DNA of 64,000 nucleotides from Rhodobiaceae bacterium (GTDB lineage Bacteria; Pseudomonadota; Alphaproteobacteria; RS24). Below the pieces are notes generated by a model. It did not search any database and was not told the origin of the DNA. It saw only the letters and a list, made by a program, of their open reading frames with translations. How positions within the stretch are numbered: the first letter of the stretch is position 1; each line of letters begins with the position of its first letter. A program made the position numbers and the translations under genes. Location: contig PBLK01000016.1 in NCBI GenBank assembly GCA_002721725.1, positions 47,704-111,703 of the forward strand. Direction: 5' to 3'. Shown here in pieces: positions 8,325 through 16,753 of this stretch.

Positions 8325-9110
8325 TTAAATAATATTAGTTCCGCGTTCGGTAAGGAGATATTTGAGAAATTCGCGATAACGGTCGAGGCGGTCGCTATCC
8401 GTCACGGCGTTTTCAAAGTATTTTTGCTGTATTTGCTTCAAATCATCTTCGAATTTCAGTATTTTGATTTCCATTTCGTCGCGCAGCAGAGTGTTTTGGC
8501 TTTCTAATTGCTGCAAATGTTCAGAAATGGCTACTTTGCGTTCTGCTGTTTCCTGGTTCAACTGCTCCACTTGCTCGCGCATGGCGGCTACCACCGAGTC
8601 GCGCGCTGCCGTCATTTGGGCCAGCATTTCCTGATTGTTTGCCCCATGAATAATATTGCCGGTGCGAATTTCGGCCAGAGTGTCTTGCATACGCAAAGTT
8701 AAATCGGCCAATTGGCTGTCGGCGCGAACCTCACGGCCAATTTCATTATTGATCGGGGCCGAGGTCCCGAAATCAATATCTGGCGCTGGCCCGAAAGGCT
8801 CTTCCTCGACTTCCCCGCTATCTTGCCCCAACTCAGCCGCAATGGCGGCATCCAAATCATCTGTTAAATCATCGGGTAACAAATTTTCTTCGGGCGTATC
8901 TGTTGTTGAGTTCATCGTTGTATTTTTTGTTGTCGCTTCTGCTGCGACTTCTGCCGCGCTTACAGGAAGCGCGGCGCCATCATCACGAGCCTCTTGTTTG
9001 ATTTTAGCGCCTTGCGCTGGTGTATCACCAACCGGATCGGCATCCAAAATCGCATTGATGGCATCGGCAATTTCGGCCATGCGCCGAATCTCGCTTTCTT
9101 CATCCGCCAT
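8325..9110 (-). CDS. Hypothetical protein, acidic N-terminus and coiled coil
   Basis: A 261-aa protein I do not recognise. Residues 1-130 are low in complexity, rich in Asp, Glu, Ala and Thr, and probably disordered. Residues about 140-225 form a long coiled coil (MREQVEQLNQETAERKVAISEHL and onwards). The C-terminus is RLDRYREFLKYLLTERGTNII. There is no signal peptide or membrane helix, so it should be cytoplasmic. I took the ATG at 9110 because GGAG lies 8 bases upstream; the track start is a TTG just before. It is divergent from the GAF/HlyD-like gene with about 150 bases between, so the two may share a control region. Confidence 0.6.
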   Translation of the reverse strand: MADEESEIRRMAEIADAINAILDADPVGDTPAQGAKIKQEARDDGAALPVSAAEVAAEATTKNTTMNSTTDTPEENLLPDDLTDDLDAAIAAELGQDSGEVEEEPFGPAPDIDFGTSAPINNEIGREVRADSQLADLTLRMQDTLAEIRTGNIIHGANNQEMLAQMTAARDSVVAAMREQVEQLNQETAERKVAISEHLQQLESQNTLLRDEMEIKILKFEDDLKQIQQKYFENAVTDSDRLDRYREFLKYLLTERGTNII

Positions 9111-9258
9111 CAATTCGTCTCCTATTATTTTTAGAACAACCCAAATGGCATGGGGGCAAAATGCATTTGTCCTATACCGAATCTCAATATCACTTTACAA
9201 TAATGGCAGGAAATGACCATGACCGCTGCAAAAAATTTTGGAAAAGCGTGACATTTTT

Positions 9259-10290
9259 ATGTCGCAAGATGACCCACAAGACCAACCGGCCGAGGAACAC
9301 CCCGGCATAAATGCGGCTTATGAGCGGTCGCAAAAGCATGAAAACGTAGGCATGCGCGCTTTGGCCGGTTTGTTTCTGTTGGAGCATGAATTTCGCCGCG
9401 TGCCCGGACAACCGCATTTGGCGCGCCTCGTTGTCAACCGCTTGAACCGTTTCGCGCCCTTCGACTGCGCGGTTTTCTGGACCAGCAGCCGGCGCGGCAA
9501 GGTGTATGATGTCACCATTTCCGGCGTCATTAAAAGCAAAGATACCAAGCCTATTCTAAGCTGGGGTCGCAATTTGGGCACATGGCTCAACAAGACCGGC
9601 TATGGCAATACGCAAATCACGCCGGTCATGGTCGATTCGGAAAACAGCATGGCCAATTGGCCAGAAAACCTGCCGAAATCAGGACTATATGTGCCGCTGC
9701 GCGGGCAAGACGGCAAGTTGCGCGGCGGTTTGGTTTTGCTGCGTGCCATGCCCTGGGCGCAACCTATTCGCATCATGCTGGACCAATTGGCCGAAGCGGC
9801 GGCCTATACGGTCGACGCGCTGGAGGCGGGCGTGCACGGGCGCAACGCCAAGCGCGGCGGGCTTGGAAAACATCTCACGGGTTTTGCTGCCATTACTCTT
9901 TTAGCTTTGAGTTTTTTTATACCGGTACCGGTCAATGTGGAAGTGCCGGCCAGGCTGGCCGTCTCGGCCAGCCAAGCCAATGTGCCGCGCGGGCCCGCAC
10001 AAATTGATATGCGCGTACCACCGCAAGGGGCAATGGCTTTGCGGCCCGGCTCGCGCCTCACGACCAAATTTCAGAACACCGAATATGAGTTGGAGGTCGA
10101 GCACATCACGCCGTGGTTAGCCGGTCTTTTTGCCGACCGGCAATTACGCGCCCGCTTCATCGCTGCGCCTGACGGTTTGGCCCCACCGGCTTTGACCAGC
10201 ATCACCATCGAAAACGCTTCCATGCCCCTGCCGCTCTATTTATTGCGTGGGCCGATCGCTGTGATGCGCGGACTTATGGGGCTGGAGTAA
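9259..10290 (+). CDS. GAF-like, single-helix, HlyD-like membrane protein
   Basis: A 343-aa protein of unknown function. Residues about 30-185 resemble a GAF-type sensor fold (LARLVVNRLNRFAPFDCAVFW and SGLYVPLRGQDGKLRGGLVLLRAM). One membrane helix follows (ITLLALSFFIPVPVNVEVPARLAV), then a short periplasmic segment opening like a membrane-fusion protein (VPARLAVSASQANVPRGPAQIDMRVPPQGA). The HlyD part is too short for a full adaptor. Cytosolic sensing joined to a periplasmic stub suggests signalling or modulation of an envelope machine, which is inference. The track begins at a TTG 21 bases earlier; the ATG at 9259 is the first ATG in frame, but its Shine-Dalgarno is weak. Confidence 0.55.
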   Translation: MSQDDPQDQPAEEHPGINAAYERSQKHENVGMRALAGLFLLEHEFRRVPGQPHLARLVVNRLNRFAPFDCAVFWTSSRRGKVYDVTISGVIKSKDTKPILSWGRNLGTWLNKTGYGNTQITPVMVDSENSMANWPENLPKSGLYVPLRGQDGKLRGGLVLLRAMPWAQPIRIMLDQLAEAAAYTVDALEAGVHGRNAKRGGLGKHLTGFAAITLLALSFFIPVPVNVEVPARLAVSASQANVPRGPAQIDMRVPPQGAMALRPGSRLTTKFQNTEYELEVEHITPWLAGLFADRQLRARFIAAPDGLAPPALTSITIENASMPLPLYLLRGPIAVMRGLMGLE

Positions 10291-11095
10291 GCTGCTCGAC
10301 CAGTGCTTTCACGGCGCGCGGCGTTGACGCACCAGCGCAGACCAAAAGGTTATTTTCGATAAACAAACGTTGGTCGGCTGCATAATATTGCGCCAGGGCC
10401 GGATGGGTGAGGAACTCCATGCCGCGGCTGTCGGGGCGGTGCGGCATTTCATTCAATAAAATAAAATCGGCCTGAGCGACTAGCGCATTTTCCAAAGACA
10501 CTCGACGCATGGTGCCAGCCGTCTCATTGCGTCCCAAATTAATTCCGCCAGCACGGTTGATAATATCGTCGAGATTATGGCCAAACCCGGCTGTCAAATT
10601 TCGCCTTTGGAGCGGTAAAATACGCGGTGCGGTTTTCGGTTTTTCAATTGCTGCAATATCGGCATCGAGTTGGGCCAGATAGGCACGCGCTTCATCGACG
10701 CGGCCTATGGCTTGGCCCAAATCAACTATTTCTGCACGGGCGGCTGCGAAATTTTTCGCCGAATCGAGAGCCACAATGCGAAAACCCAGCCGTTCAATCA
10801 GCGCATTGCGAAGCGGGTCAGACCAGCTGGAAACAATAACAACATCGGGCTGCAGATCAACCAATGACTCAATCTGCCCGTCACTGACGGGAAATTGATG
10901 TGCCGCCTCTGCATGCGCCGACAAATCGGGGTCGCGTGATAAATGGGTGAGGGCGGCGATTTGGCTTTTGGCCGCAAAAGCCATCAGATAAGGGTCGGCG
11001 CATAAATTGAGGCTGACAAGGCGAGGCAAACCAGAGGCGGAAAAAGCCGCAGGTGAGAGGCTGAAGCAGACAAGAAAGCTGAGCAAAAGGCGCAT
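10274..11095 (-). CDS. ABC transporter substrate-binding protein, BtuF-like
   Basis: Periplasmic binding protein of the cobalamin/iron-chelate class, 273 aa. A signal peptide (MRLLLSFLVCFSLSPAAFSA) is followed by PRLVSLNLCADPYLMAF, the typical opening of BtuF-like proteins, then LVDLQPDVVIVSSW in lobe one, a bridging helix, and lobe two. It is divergent from the BtuC-like permease with an 88-base gap. The locus also holds a cobalamin riboswitch and receptor, so vitamin B12 delivery is the likely role. The 3' end overlaps the convergent GAF/HlyD-like gene by 17 bases. Confidence 0.8.
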   Translation of the reverse strand: MRLLLSFLVCFSLSPAAFSASGLPRLVSLNLCADPYLMAFAAKSQIAALTHLSRDPDLSAHAEAAHQFPVSDGQIESLVDLQPDVVIVSSWSDPLRNALIERLGFRIVALDSAKNFAAARAEIVDLGQAIGRVDEARAYLAQLDADIAAIEKPKTAPRILPLQRRNLTAGFGHNLDDIINRAGGINLGRNETAGTMRRVSLENALVAQADFILLNEMPHRPDSRGMEFLTHPALAQYYAADQRLFIENNLLVCAGASTPRAVKALVEQLTPAP

Positions 11096-11183
11096 AGCGC
11101 AGCTTTACCCGTTTTACCCGCTTTGTCCATATTGCCATCATTCGTCTGTTGCGCCGCATGGGCGTCGGGGCTAGCTTGGCGGC

Positions 11184-12191
11184 ATGAAAAAGCGCCATCT
11201 TTACCCGCTGCTGTTTGCGACCCTTTTTATCAGCGCCGCCATGTCGCTTATGGTCGGTGATGTCACCGTCAATATTTCTGCCATGCTTGACTGGCTTGGC
11301 GGAAGTGCCACCGAAGAAGAGGCTTTTTATAAAATCCTATTTGAGCAAATCCGCGGCCCACGCATTGTTTTGGCCGCCATGACGGGCTTTGTATTGGGCC
11401 TGGCCGGTGCAGCGGTACAAGGACTGTTTCGCAATCCATTGGCCGAGCCCGGCTTATTGGGGGCATCGAATGGCGCAGCATTGGGCGCGGTTATGGTGAT
11501 TTATTCCGGCCTCGCCACCACATTATCATTTGCTGTGCCCTTGGCGGCGGCATTGATGGCACTGTTATCGGTCTTAATTTTGCTGGCTTTGGCCGGAAAA
11601 GGCGCGTCAAGCTTGCGGCTCATTTTGGCCGGCTTCGCGGTATCGGCTTTTGCCGGCGCCGCCATTGCGCTTGCGCTTAATCTCAGTCCCAATTATTTCG
11701 CCGCGCTGGAAATTGCCTTTTGGTTATTGGGCGCGGTGGAAAACCGCAGCTGGCTGCATGTCGCACTGGCAGCGCCCGGCGCGGTGCTTGGTTGTCTCTT
11801 AATGTGGCGCGCCGCACGACCGCTTGACGGGCTGTCATTGGGCGAAGAAGTGGCGCGCTCGCTCGGCATAAATATGGTGCGGCTGCGCTTGCAAATTTCC
11901 ATTGGCTTGGCGCTGGCTGTCGGCGCGGTGGTGTCGGTCACCGGTGTTATCGGTTTTGTCGGCCTCTTGGCACCGCATTTGGTGCGCCCGCTGACCGGCG
12001 CCTTGCCGTCCAAAACGCTTTTGCCCGCCGCGCTTTTGGGCGCGATATTATTGGTGCTGGCTGACAGCTTTATTCGCGCCGTTCCAACCCCCACTGAGTT
12101 AAAGCTGGGCGTGGTCACCGCCTTTTTGGGCGTGCCGCTGCTTTTGGCGCTGCTGACGCGCCCCGGCGCAAGTCTGTTGAACGAACAGTAA
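11184..12191 (+). CDS. FecCD-family ABC permease, BtuC-like
   Basis: Inner-membrane permease of 335 aa with about 10 helices and the FecCD signatures RGPRIVLAAMTGFVLGLAGAAVQGLFRNPLAEPGLLG near residue 55 and GFVGLLAPHLVRPLTG near residue 255. It would form the channel for cobalamin across the inner membrane with the BtuF-like and BtuD-like proteins. It lies immediately upstream of the cobalamin riboswitch, which it precedes rather than follows, so any control by that element must act on btuB and later genes. The start MKKRHLYP is the natural ATG with a short basic N-terminus. Confidence 0.85.
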   Translation: MKKRHLYPLLFATLFISAAMSLMVGDVTVNISAMLDWLGGSATEEEAFYKILFEQIRGPRIVLAAMTGFVLGLAGAAVQGLFRNPLAEPGLLGASNGAALGAVMVIYSGLATTLSFAVPLAAALMALLSVLILLALAGKGASSLRLILAGFAVSAFAGAAIALALNLSPNYFAALEIAFWLLGAVENRSWLHVALAAPGAVLGCLLMWRAARPLDGLSLGEEVARSLGINMVRLRLQISIGLALAVGAVVSVTGVIGFVGLLAPHLVRPLTGALPSKTLLPAALLGAILLVLADSFIRAVPTPTELKLGVVTAFLGVPLLLALLTRPGASLLNEQ

Positions 12192-12217
12192 AATCACGCT
12201 ACATATTTTTCGCGGAC

Positions 12218-12397
12218 AAGGTGCCCCGTAACAGGGGGTAAAAGGGAATGTCGTGCGGTGTGTCTGTTTAGACAGGTTACACACCAAATCGACAGCTGCT
12301 CCCGCAACTGTCAGCGGATAGGAAACGGCCAATTTGCCACTCTTTTTAAGGGGAAGGCGGCCCGACTCCGATGACCCGCAAGCCAGGAAACCTGCCT
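12218..12397 (+). promoter_or_regulatory. Cobalamin (AdoCbl) riboswitch
   Basis: The conserved elements are present in order: AAGGTGCCCC and AAAGGGAAT (P2/P3 side), then GACAGCTGCTCCCGCAACTGT, GCCACT, GGGGAAGGC, and ATGACCCGCAAGCC leading into the B12 box AGCCAGGAAACCTGCC. It lies between the BtuC-like and BtuB-like genes, about 125 bases before the btuB start. Downstream, CCTCC at 12448-12452 can pair with the btuB Shine-Dalgarno GGAGG at 12513-12517, which points to translational control. A short GACCGGTC plus T6 stretch just after the aptamer is a weaker terminator alternative. Confidence 0.95.
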
Positions 12398-12522
12398 TGA
12401 CCGGTCGTTTTTTCGCATGGGGCGGGATGTACCCGAGCGAAGCGGAACCTCCGTTAAAGACGACAGATGGAACCCGCTGCGGGCCGGTTTGGCGCGCGGC
12501 AAAACTCTGTGTGGAGGCAAAA

Positions 12523-14355
12523 ATGAAGAAGCAACTTACTATCGGCCTATTGGCCGCTTTAACCCTAACATCGCCCGTATGGGCCGAGGAGGTCGACGAG
12601 ATTGTCGTCTCGGCCACCGGCATTCCGACGCCTATTTCGCAAATTGGCGCATCGGTCGATGTCATTTCGGCGGAAGACTTAGAGAAGCAGCAAATCACAT
12701 ATTTGCAGGATGCGCTGAAACTGAAAGGAATTAACGTGCCGCAAAACGGTGGGCCGGGCACTCTCTCAAATTTATTCTTGAGAGGACTGCCCGGGAAGTA
12801 CTCAGCTTTAATAGTAGATGGAATTTCCATGTTCGATTCAGGTTCCAACCAAGTGCTATGGAACGATGTTATCGCAGACGGCGTAGCACAAGTGGAAATT
12901 TTGCGAGGATCACAGGGCGTTCTTTATGGCTCCAACAGTATTGCAGGCGTGATTTCACAATTCAGTGCTATTGGCGGTGACACAACAAATAAAGTGCGCC
13001 TGGAAGCTGGTGGGATGGGGACGCAACGCCTGACATTAGCAGGCAAAGGAGCAAATCGCGTTCTAGATTACGGTTACGCACTTTCAAGTTTCTCGGCAGA
13101 TAGTATTTCAGCCTCAAGTAATCCATTAGAAGGAGCTACTTCCTTAGAAAAGGACGCTTACAAAAACAGAACTATCAATGCCAAGGCTAGTGTCACGATA
13201 AATGAATCCAGCGCTGTTTCTTTTGTTTTCCGGCAAGCCGCAGGTGAGTTGGACAAAGATGGCTTTTCCTCTGATGCTCAAGGCATATCTGAGGATTTCA
13301 AGCGTTCTACATTGGGAATCGCTATTGACACTGAAGTCGGTGCTTGGCAGCACCATCTTGGGTTAAGCGACTATGATGCCAACGTAGATGATTTTTCTGC
13401 TGGAAATAAAACAGGAGAACGATTGGCTGGCCGGAAAAGTATTGATTATCGCGGGGTCTTAGCGCTTGCTGAGGGTGTGGATATTATTGTTGGCGCAGAA
13501 AATACAACCGATGAGTTTGAAAACACAGACTCGGGTTTTTCCAGTTTTGCCAAGGCTGAGGTTGATGTTTCGGGTATTTATACCCTCGTCCAATGGGAAC
13601 CGGTCAGTCCGCTGAATTTAACAATCGCTCTTCGTCAAGATGATCACGAATTATTTGGGTCTCAAGATACTTATCGCGCAACAGTTTCTTACGATGCAGG
13701 AAACTCGTTGGCTTTACGAGCTGCGCATGGTTCAGGATATCGGGCGCCTAGTTTAAGTGAATTATACCTGGCGTTTTATGGCAACGCGGATTTACAGCCG
13801 GAAACGAGTATCAGCTCGGAGGTGGGATTTGATTGGTTGATTTCGAATCGGGCTTTTGTGTCGGCTACTGCATTCAACATCGAGGTGGATGATATTATTG
13901 GTTATGACCCTGCCACTTATAAAAATATCCAGATCTCCGGAGTTTCTGAAATATCTGGTTTAGAAATCGGGGCGCAGTATTCGCCCTCTGGGAAAGTTAT
14001 CTTAACACTTGATGCTGCCTATACTGATAGTAAAAAACCAAATGCCGCGGGTGGCGGCAGTTTACAGCGTGAAGTACGTGTGCCTCGCCATCAAATTGGT
14101 TTGACAGGAGAGTACTCAGTCAACAAACGCCTGAGTTTAGGAGCCAGCCTGCGCGCTGTTCGCGATACTCTGGATTTTGGTAATATAGAACTTGATGATT
14201 ATACACTTGTTAATTTTCGTGCGAATTATGAGGTAAATAAATATACGTCGGCTTATTTTCGAATAGAGAATGCTACTAACGAAGATTATGAAATTGTCGA
14301 TGGCTATTCGACCCCTGACCGCGAATTTTACTTTGGAATCACGCGGAAGTTTTGA
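12523..14355 (+). CDS. btuB: TonB-dependent cobalamin receptor, BtuB-like
   Basis: Outer-membrane receptor of 610 aa. A signal peptide (MKKQLTIGLLAALTLTSPVWA) is followed by the TonB box DEIVVSAT, a plug domain (residues about 35-150: DALKLKGINVPQNGGPGTLSNLFLRG, VEILRGSQGVLYGSNSIAG), and a 22-strand barrel ending ITRKF. The track extends 63 codons into the riboswitch. The real ATG has GGAGG 6 bases upstream and follows the aptamer. The first 80 codons look like the host, but from about 12760 onward codon choice shifts (AGA, GGA, TTA, CTA) and the DNA becomes more AT-rich, suggesting barrel replacement by recombination. The symbol rests on riboswitch and ABC context. Confidence 0.85.
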   Translation: MKKQLTIGLLAALTLTSPVWAEEVDEIVVSATGIPTPISQIGASVDVISAEDLEKQQITYLQDALKLKGINVPQNGGPGTLSNLFLRGLPGKYSALIVDGISMFDSGSNQVLWNDVIADGVAQVEILRGSQGVLYGSNSIAGVISQFSAIGGDTTNKVRLEAGGMGTQRLTLAGKGANRVLDYGYALSSFSADSISASSNPLEGATSLEKDAYKNRTINAKASVTINESSAVSFVFRQAAGELDKDGFSSDAQGISEDFKRSTLGIAIDTEVGAWQHHLGLSDYDANVDDFSAGNKTGERLAGRKSIDYRGVLALAEGVDIIVGAENTTDEFENTDSGFSSFAKAEVDVSGIYTLVQWEPVSPLNLTIALRQDDHELFGSQDTYRATVSYDAGNSLALRAAHGSGYRAPSLSELYLAFYGNADLQPETSISSEVGFDWLISNRAFVSATAFNIEVDDIIGYDPATYKNIQISGVSEISGLEIGAQYSPSGKVILTLDAAYTDSKKPNAAGGGSLQREVRVPRHQIGLTGEYSVNKRLSLGASLRAVRDTLDFGNIELDDYTLVNFRANYEVNKYTSAYFRIENATNEDYEIVDGYSTPDREFYFGITRKF

Positions 14356-14559
14356 GTAGTAAAAAAGTGTCCATGAGATCCGTTCCTTCAAAAACTCGTG
14401 CCTTGAACTTGCTTACGTTTCGAAACTTTGGGTTCCAATTCGTCATTAGGCCGTTCGGAGGAGACTGGGTTGCTAAGTGTCAGAGATTCTTTGCACTTGG
14501 GGCCTAATAAATGTTTTTATCCACTGAGGAAGTTCACATTAGCCGGTATTGGTCACATC

Positions 14560-15321
14560 ATGCTTTGTCTTGCTGATATTCAATTAATGGTTGGTGAAAA
14601 GCGCGTTTTGCAAAATGTGTCCGCGCATTTTCCTGCCGGCCAAGTAACGGGCGTTATTGGGCCGAATGGGGCGGGCAAAACCTCACTCTTACGTGTCGCT
14701 GCCGGCCTGGCGCAAGTGGAGGCAGGCAGTGTTATAACGCGGGGCGATTTTTCAGATGCCCATTGGCGCGCCAAAAACATTGGCTATATGCCGCAATTTC
14801 AGTCTGTCGCATGGCCGCTTGCAGTGCGCGATGTTGTGGCATTGGGCTTGCTGCCGCTCAATTTTGGTTTGGCGGAAATCGAAAAGCGCGTCGATGCAGC
14901 ACTTGAGCGTTGCGGTATGGCGCGGTTTGCGACACGGCGTATAGATACGCTTTCGGGTGGCGAAAAAGCACGGGTTTATCTGGCGCGGCTTTTGGCGACC
15001 GGTGCACCGATTATGCTGCTCGATGAGCCGGTGCAATCGCTGGATGCGGCCGGCGCGCTTTCCATCATGCAGCTATTGCGGGCCGAAGCGCAGGCCGGAA
15101 AAGCGGTGATTGTGGTCATGCATGAGCTTAATTTGGCGCAGCAATTTTGCGAGGCGCTGGTCGTCATGCAAAACGGCACGGTAGCATTTGAGGGTCACGC
15201 ACAACACATCTTGTCGCCCGACCGCCTTCGGCCTATCTTCGGCGTTGAGTTCAAGCAGCTTGCCGGCGGCCATTTGGTGACGCAAGATGTACTCAATGAT
15301 AAAACCCTTAAGGAGGCCTGA
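14560..15321 (+). CDS. ABC transporter ATPase, BtuD-like
   Basis: ATP-binding subunit of 253 aa. All motifs are intact: Walker A GPNGAGKT, Q-loop MPQFQSV, signature LSGGEKAR, Walker B with catalytic Glu MLLDEP, and H-loop VMHEL. It should drive the BtuC-like permease. I chose the ATG at 14560; the longer track start adds 44 residues unlike any ABC protein. About 200 bases without an evident gene separate it from btuB. The stop overlaps the next ATPase start as TGATG, so the two ATPases are translationally coupled. GC and codon use return to the local norm here. Confidence 0.8.
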   Translation: MLCLADIQLMVGEKRVLQNVSAHFPAGQVTGVIGPNGAGKTSLLRVAAGLAQVEAGSVITRGDFSDAHWRAKNIGYMPQFQSVAWPLAVRDVVALGLLPLNFGLAEIEKRVDAALERCGMARFATRRIDTLSGGEKARVYLARLLATGAPIMLLDEPVQSLDAAGALSIMQLLRAEAQAGKAVIVVMHELNLAQQFCEALVVMQNGTVAFEGHAQHILSPDRLRPIFGVEFKQLAGGHLVTQDVLNDKTLKEA

Positions 15322-16082
15322 TGGCGCGTCTGGCGGTTGAAAATCTGGTCAAACGCTTCGGCGCATTGGAAGCAGTTAAAGGCGTGAACCTGTCTTTGGC
15401 GGCGGGACGCTCTTTGGCCCTCATCGGCCCAACGGCAGCGGGTAAATCGGTTTTCCTGAAATGCTTAGCTGGGCTTTATGCTCCGGAACAGGGTCGCATT
15501 CTCGTTGATCGCGCTGTTGTGGGGATTACTGATGAACGCCCCGCTGAATTAAATGACCGTATCGGCATGTTGTTTCAGCAAAATGCCCTGTTTGACAGCC
15601 TGCCGGTATGGGAAAACATCGCCTTTCGATTGATTGCCAATGGTATGGCGCGCGATGAAGCGCGGGTTAAAGCGGAAGCGTTATTGCCGCGCGTCGGCCT
15701 GCCGGCGGCTAATGCCGATTTGTTTCCCGCTGATTTATCAGGTGGTATGCAAAAACGCGTCGGCTTTGCCCGTGCCATCGCCACCGAGCCGGATATTTTA
15801 CTGCTTGATAATCCGACCGCCGGTCTCGACCCGATATTGGCGGCGCGCGTTGATGGTATGATTTCCGATTTGGCGCGCGAAAGTGGTGCTTGCGTGATTT
15901 CCGTGACTGGTAATATGGTCGGCATAACCGACGCTTATGACGAGATTGCCGTTATGCATGATGGCGTGCTGCGCTGGCACGGCGACGCCAAAGCGGCGGA
16001 AAGCGATGACAATGCCTGGCTGCGGCAATTGCTTGACGGCAGTCGCCAAGGACCAATATCAACCATGACTTCTGCTGCTTAA
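15321..16082 (+). CDS. MlaF-like ABC ATPase lacking catalytic Glu and switch His
   Basis: A 253-aa ABC ATPase closest to the MlaF/Ttg2A lipid-transport branch ([44 protein letters not shown]). Walker A (GPTAAGKS), Q-loop and signature are intact. The residue after the Walker B Asp is Asn164 where Glu is nearly always found (LLLDNPT). The H-loop reads VISVTGNM with Gly197 where His is expected. Both changes were checked in the DNA (GAT AAT CCG; ACT GGT AAT). No MlaE or MlaD gene is nearby. It may bind but barely hydrolyse ATP, or it may pair with another ATPase; this is inference. It is coupled to the btuD-like gene by TGATG. Confidence 0.8.
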   Translation: MARLAVENLVKRFGALEAVKGVNLSLAAGRSLALIGPTAAGKSVFLKCLAGLYAPEQGRILVDRAVVGITDERPAELNDRIGMLFQQNALFDSLPVWENIAFRLIANGMARDEARVKAEALLPRVGLPAANADLFPADLSGGMQKRVGFARAIATEPDILLLDNPTAGLDPILAARVDGMISDLARESGACVISVTGNMVGITDAYDEIAVMHDGVLRWHGDAKAAESDDNAWLRQLLDGSRQGPISTMTSAA

Positions 16083-16102
16083 ACATCAAGAGGAGATGCG
16101 TC

Positions 16103-16747
16103 ATGTTTGGATTGAAAAAAGCTGAAATGGTGGACCGGGAAGCGGCGCTGCCCGGGCGCGACATGCACATGCCGGTGCCAGAAAAGCATTTCGTGTTGGG
16201 CACGCTAATGGTTCCGCCTTGGCCTGACACCATGCAGACGGTGATTGTCGGCATGGGGTGTTTTTGGGGGGCGGAACGCAAATTTTGGCAAGCCGAAGGC
16301 GTGTTTTCAACGCAAGTCGGCTATGCGGCAGGCTTTACGCCCAATCCGAGTTATGAAGAAGTGTGCAGCGGCCAGACCGGCCATAATGAAGTGGTGCAAG
16401 TGGTGTTTGACCCGCAACTTATTTCCTTTGATGAAATTCTCCAAATTTTTTGGGAAAACCACGACCCGACGCAAGGCATGAGACAAGGCAATGATGTCGG
16501 CACGCAATATCGCTCCGGTATTTATTGTGTGAACGCGGCGCAAAAAGTGGCGGCCGAAAAAAGCCGCGATATGTTTCAAGACAAATTGCGAGCCGCCGGA
16601 TATGGTGACATCACGACCGAGATTGTCGATGCGCCGGCGTTTTATTATGCCGAGGATTACCACCAACAATACTTGGGCAAAAACCCCAATGGCTATTGTG
16701 GTATGGGCGGCACAGGCGTCAGCTGCCCGATAGGCTCGGAGGCTTAA
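16103..16747 (+). CDS. msrA: Peptide methionine sulfoxide reductase MsrA
   Basis: A 214-aa MsrA that reduces methionine-S-sulfoxide. The catalytic motif GCFWG has its Cys at residue 53, followed by [32 protein letters not shown] and the [12 protein letters not shown] substrate loop. Possible resolving cysteines lie at the C-terminus ([12 protein letters not shown]). A 40-residue extension before the core is common in longer MsrA forms and shows no clear signal peptide, so a cytoplasmic location is likely. It starts 20 bases after the MlaF-like gene behind AGAGGAGA, so it probably belongs to that transcript. It is convergent with the next receptor gene, six bases apart. Confidence 0.93.
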   Translation: MFGLKKAEMVDREAALPGRDMHMPVPEKHFVLGTLMVPPWPDTMQTVIVGMGCFWGAERKFWQAEGVFSTQVGYAAGFTPNPSYEEVCSGQTGHNEVVQVVFDPQLISFDEILQIFWENHDPTQGMRQGNDVGTQYRSGIYCVNAAQKVAAEKSRDMFQDKLRAAGYGDITTEIVDAPAFYYAEDYHQQYLGKNPNGYCGMGGTGVSCPIGSEA

Positions 16748-16753
16748 CGCCCC

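Noticed and set aside
9219-9251. Ten-codon ORF (MTAAKNFGKA) behind AGGA just before the GAF/HlyD-like gene, as a leader peptide
   Set aside because: Too short to support, with no attenuator hairpin or codon run that would indicate a function.
12099-12848. 249-aa minus-strand ORF across the riboswitch and btuB start
   Set aside because: It is antisense to the riboswitch and to the signal peptide and plug of btuB, with no Shine-Dalgarno.
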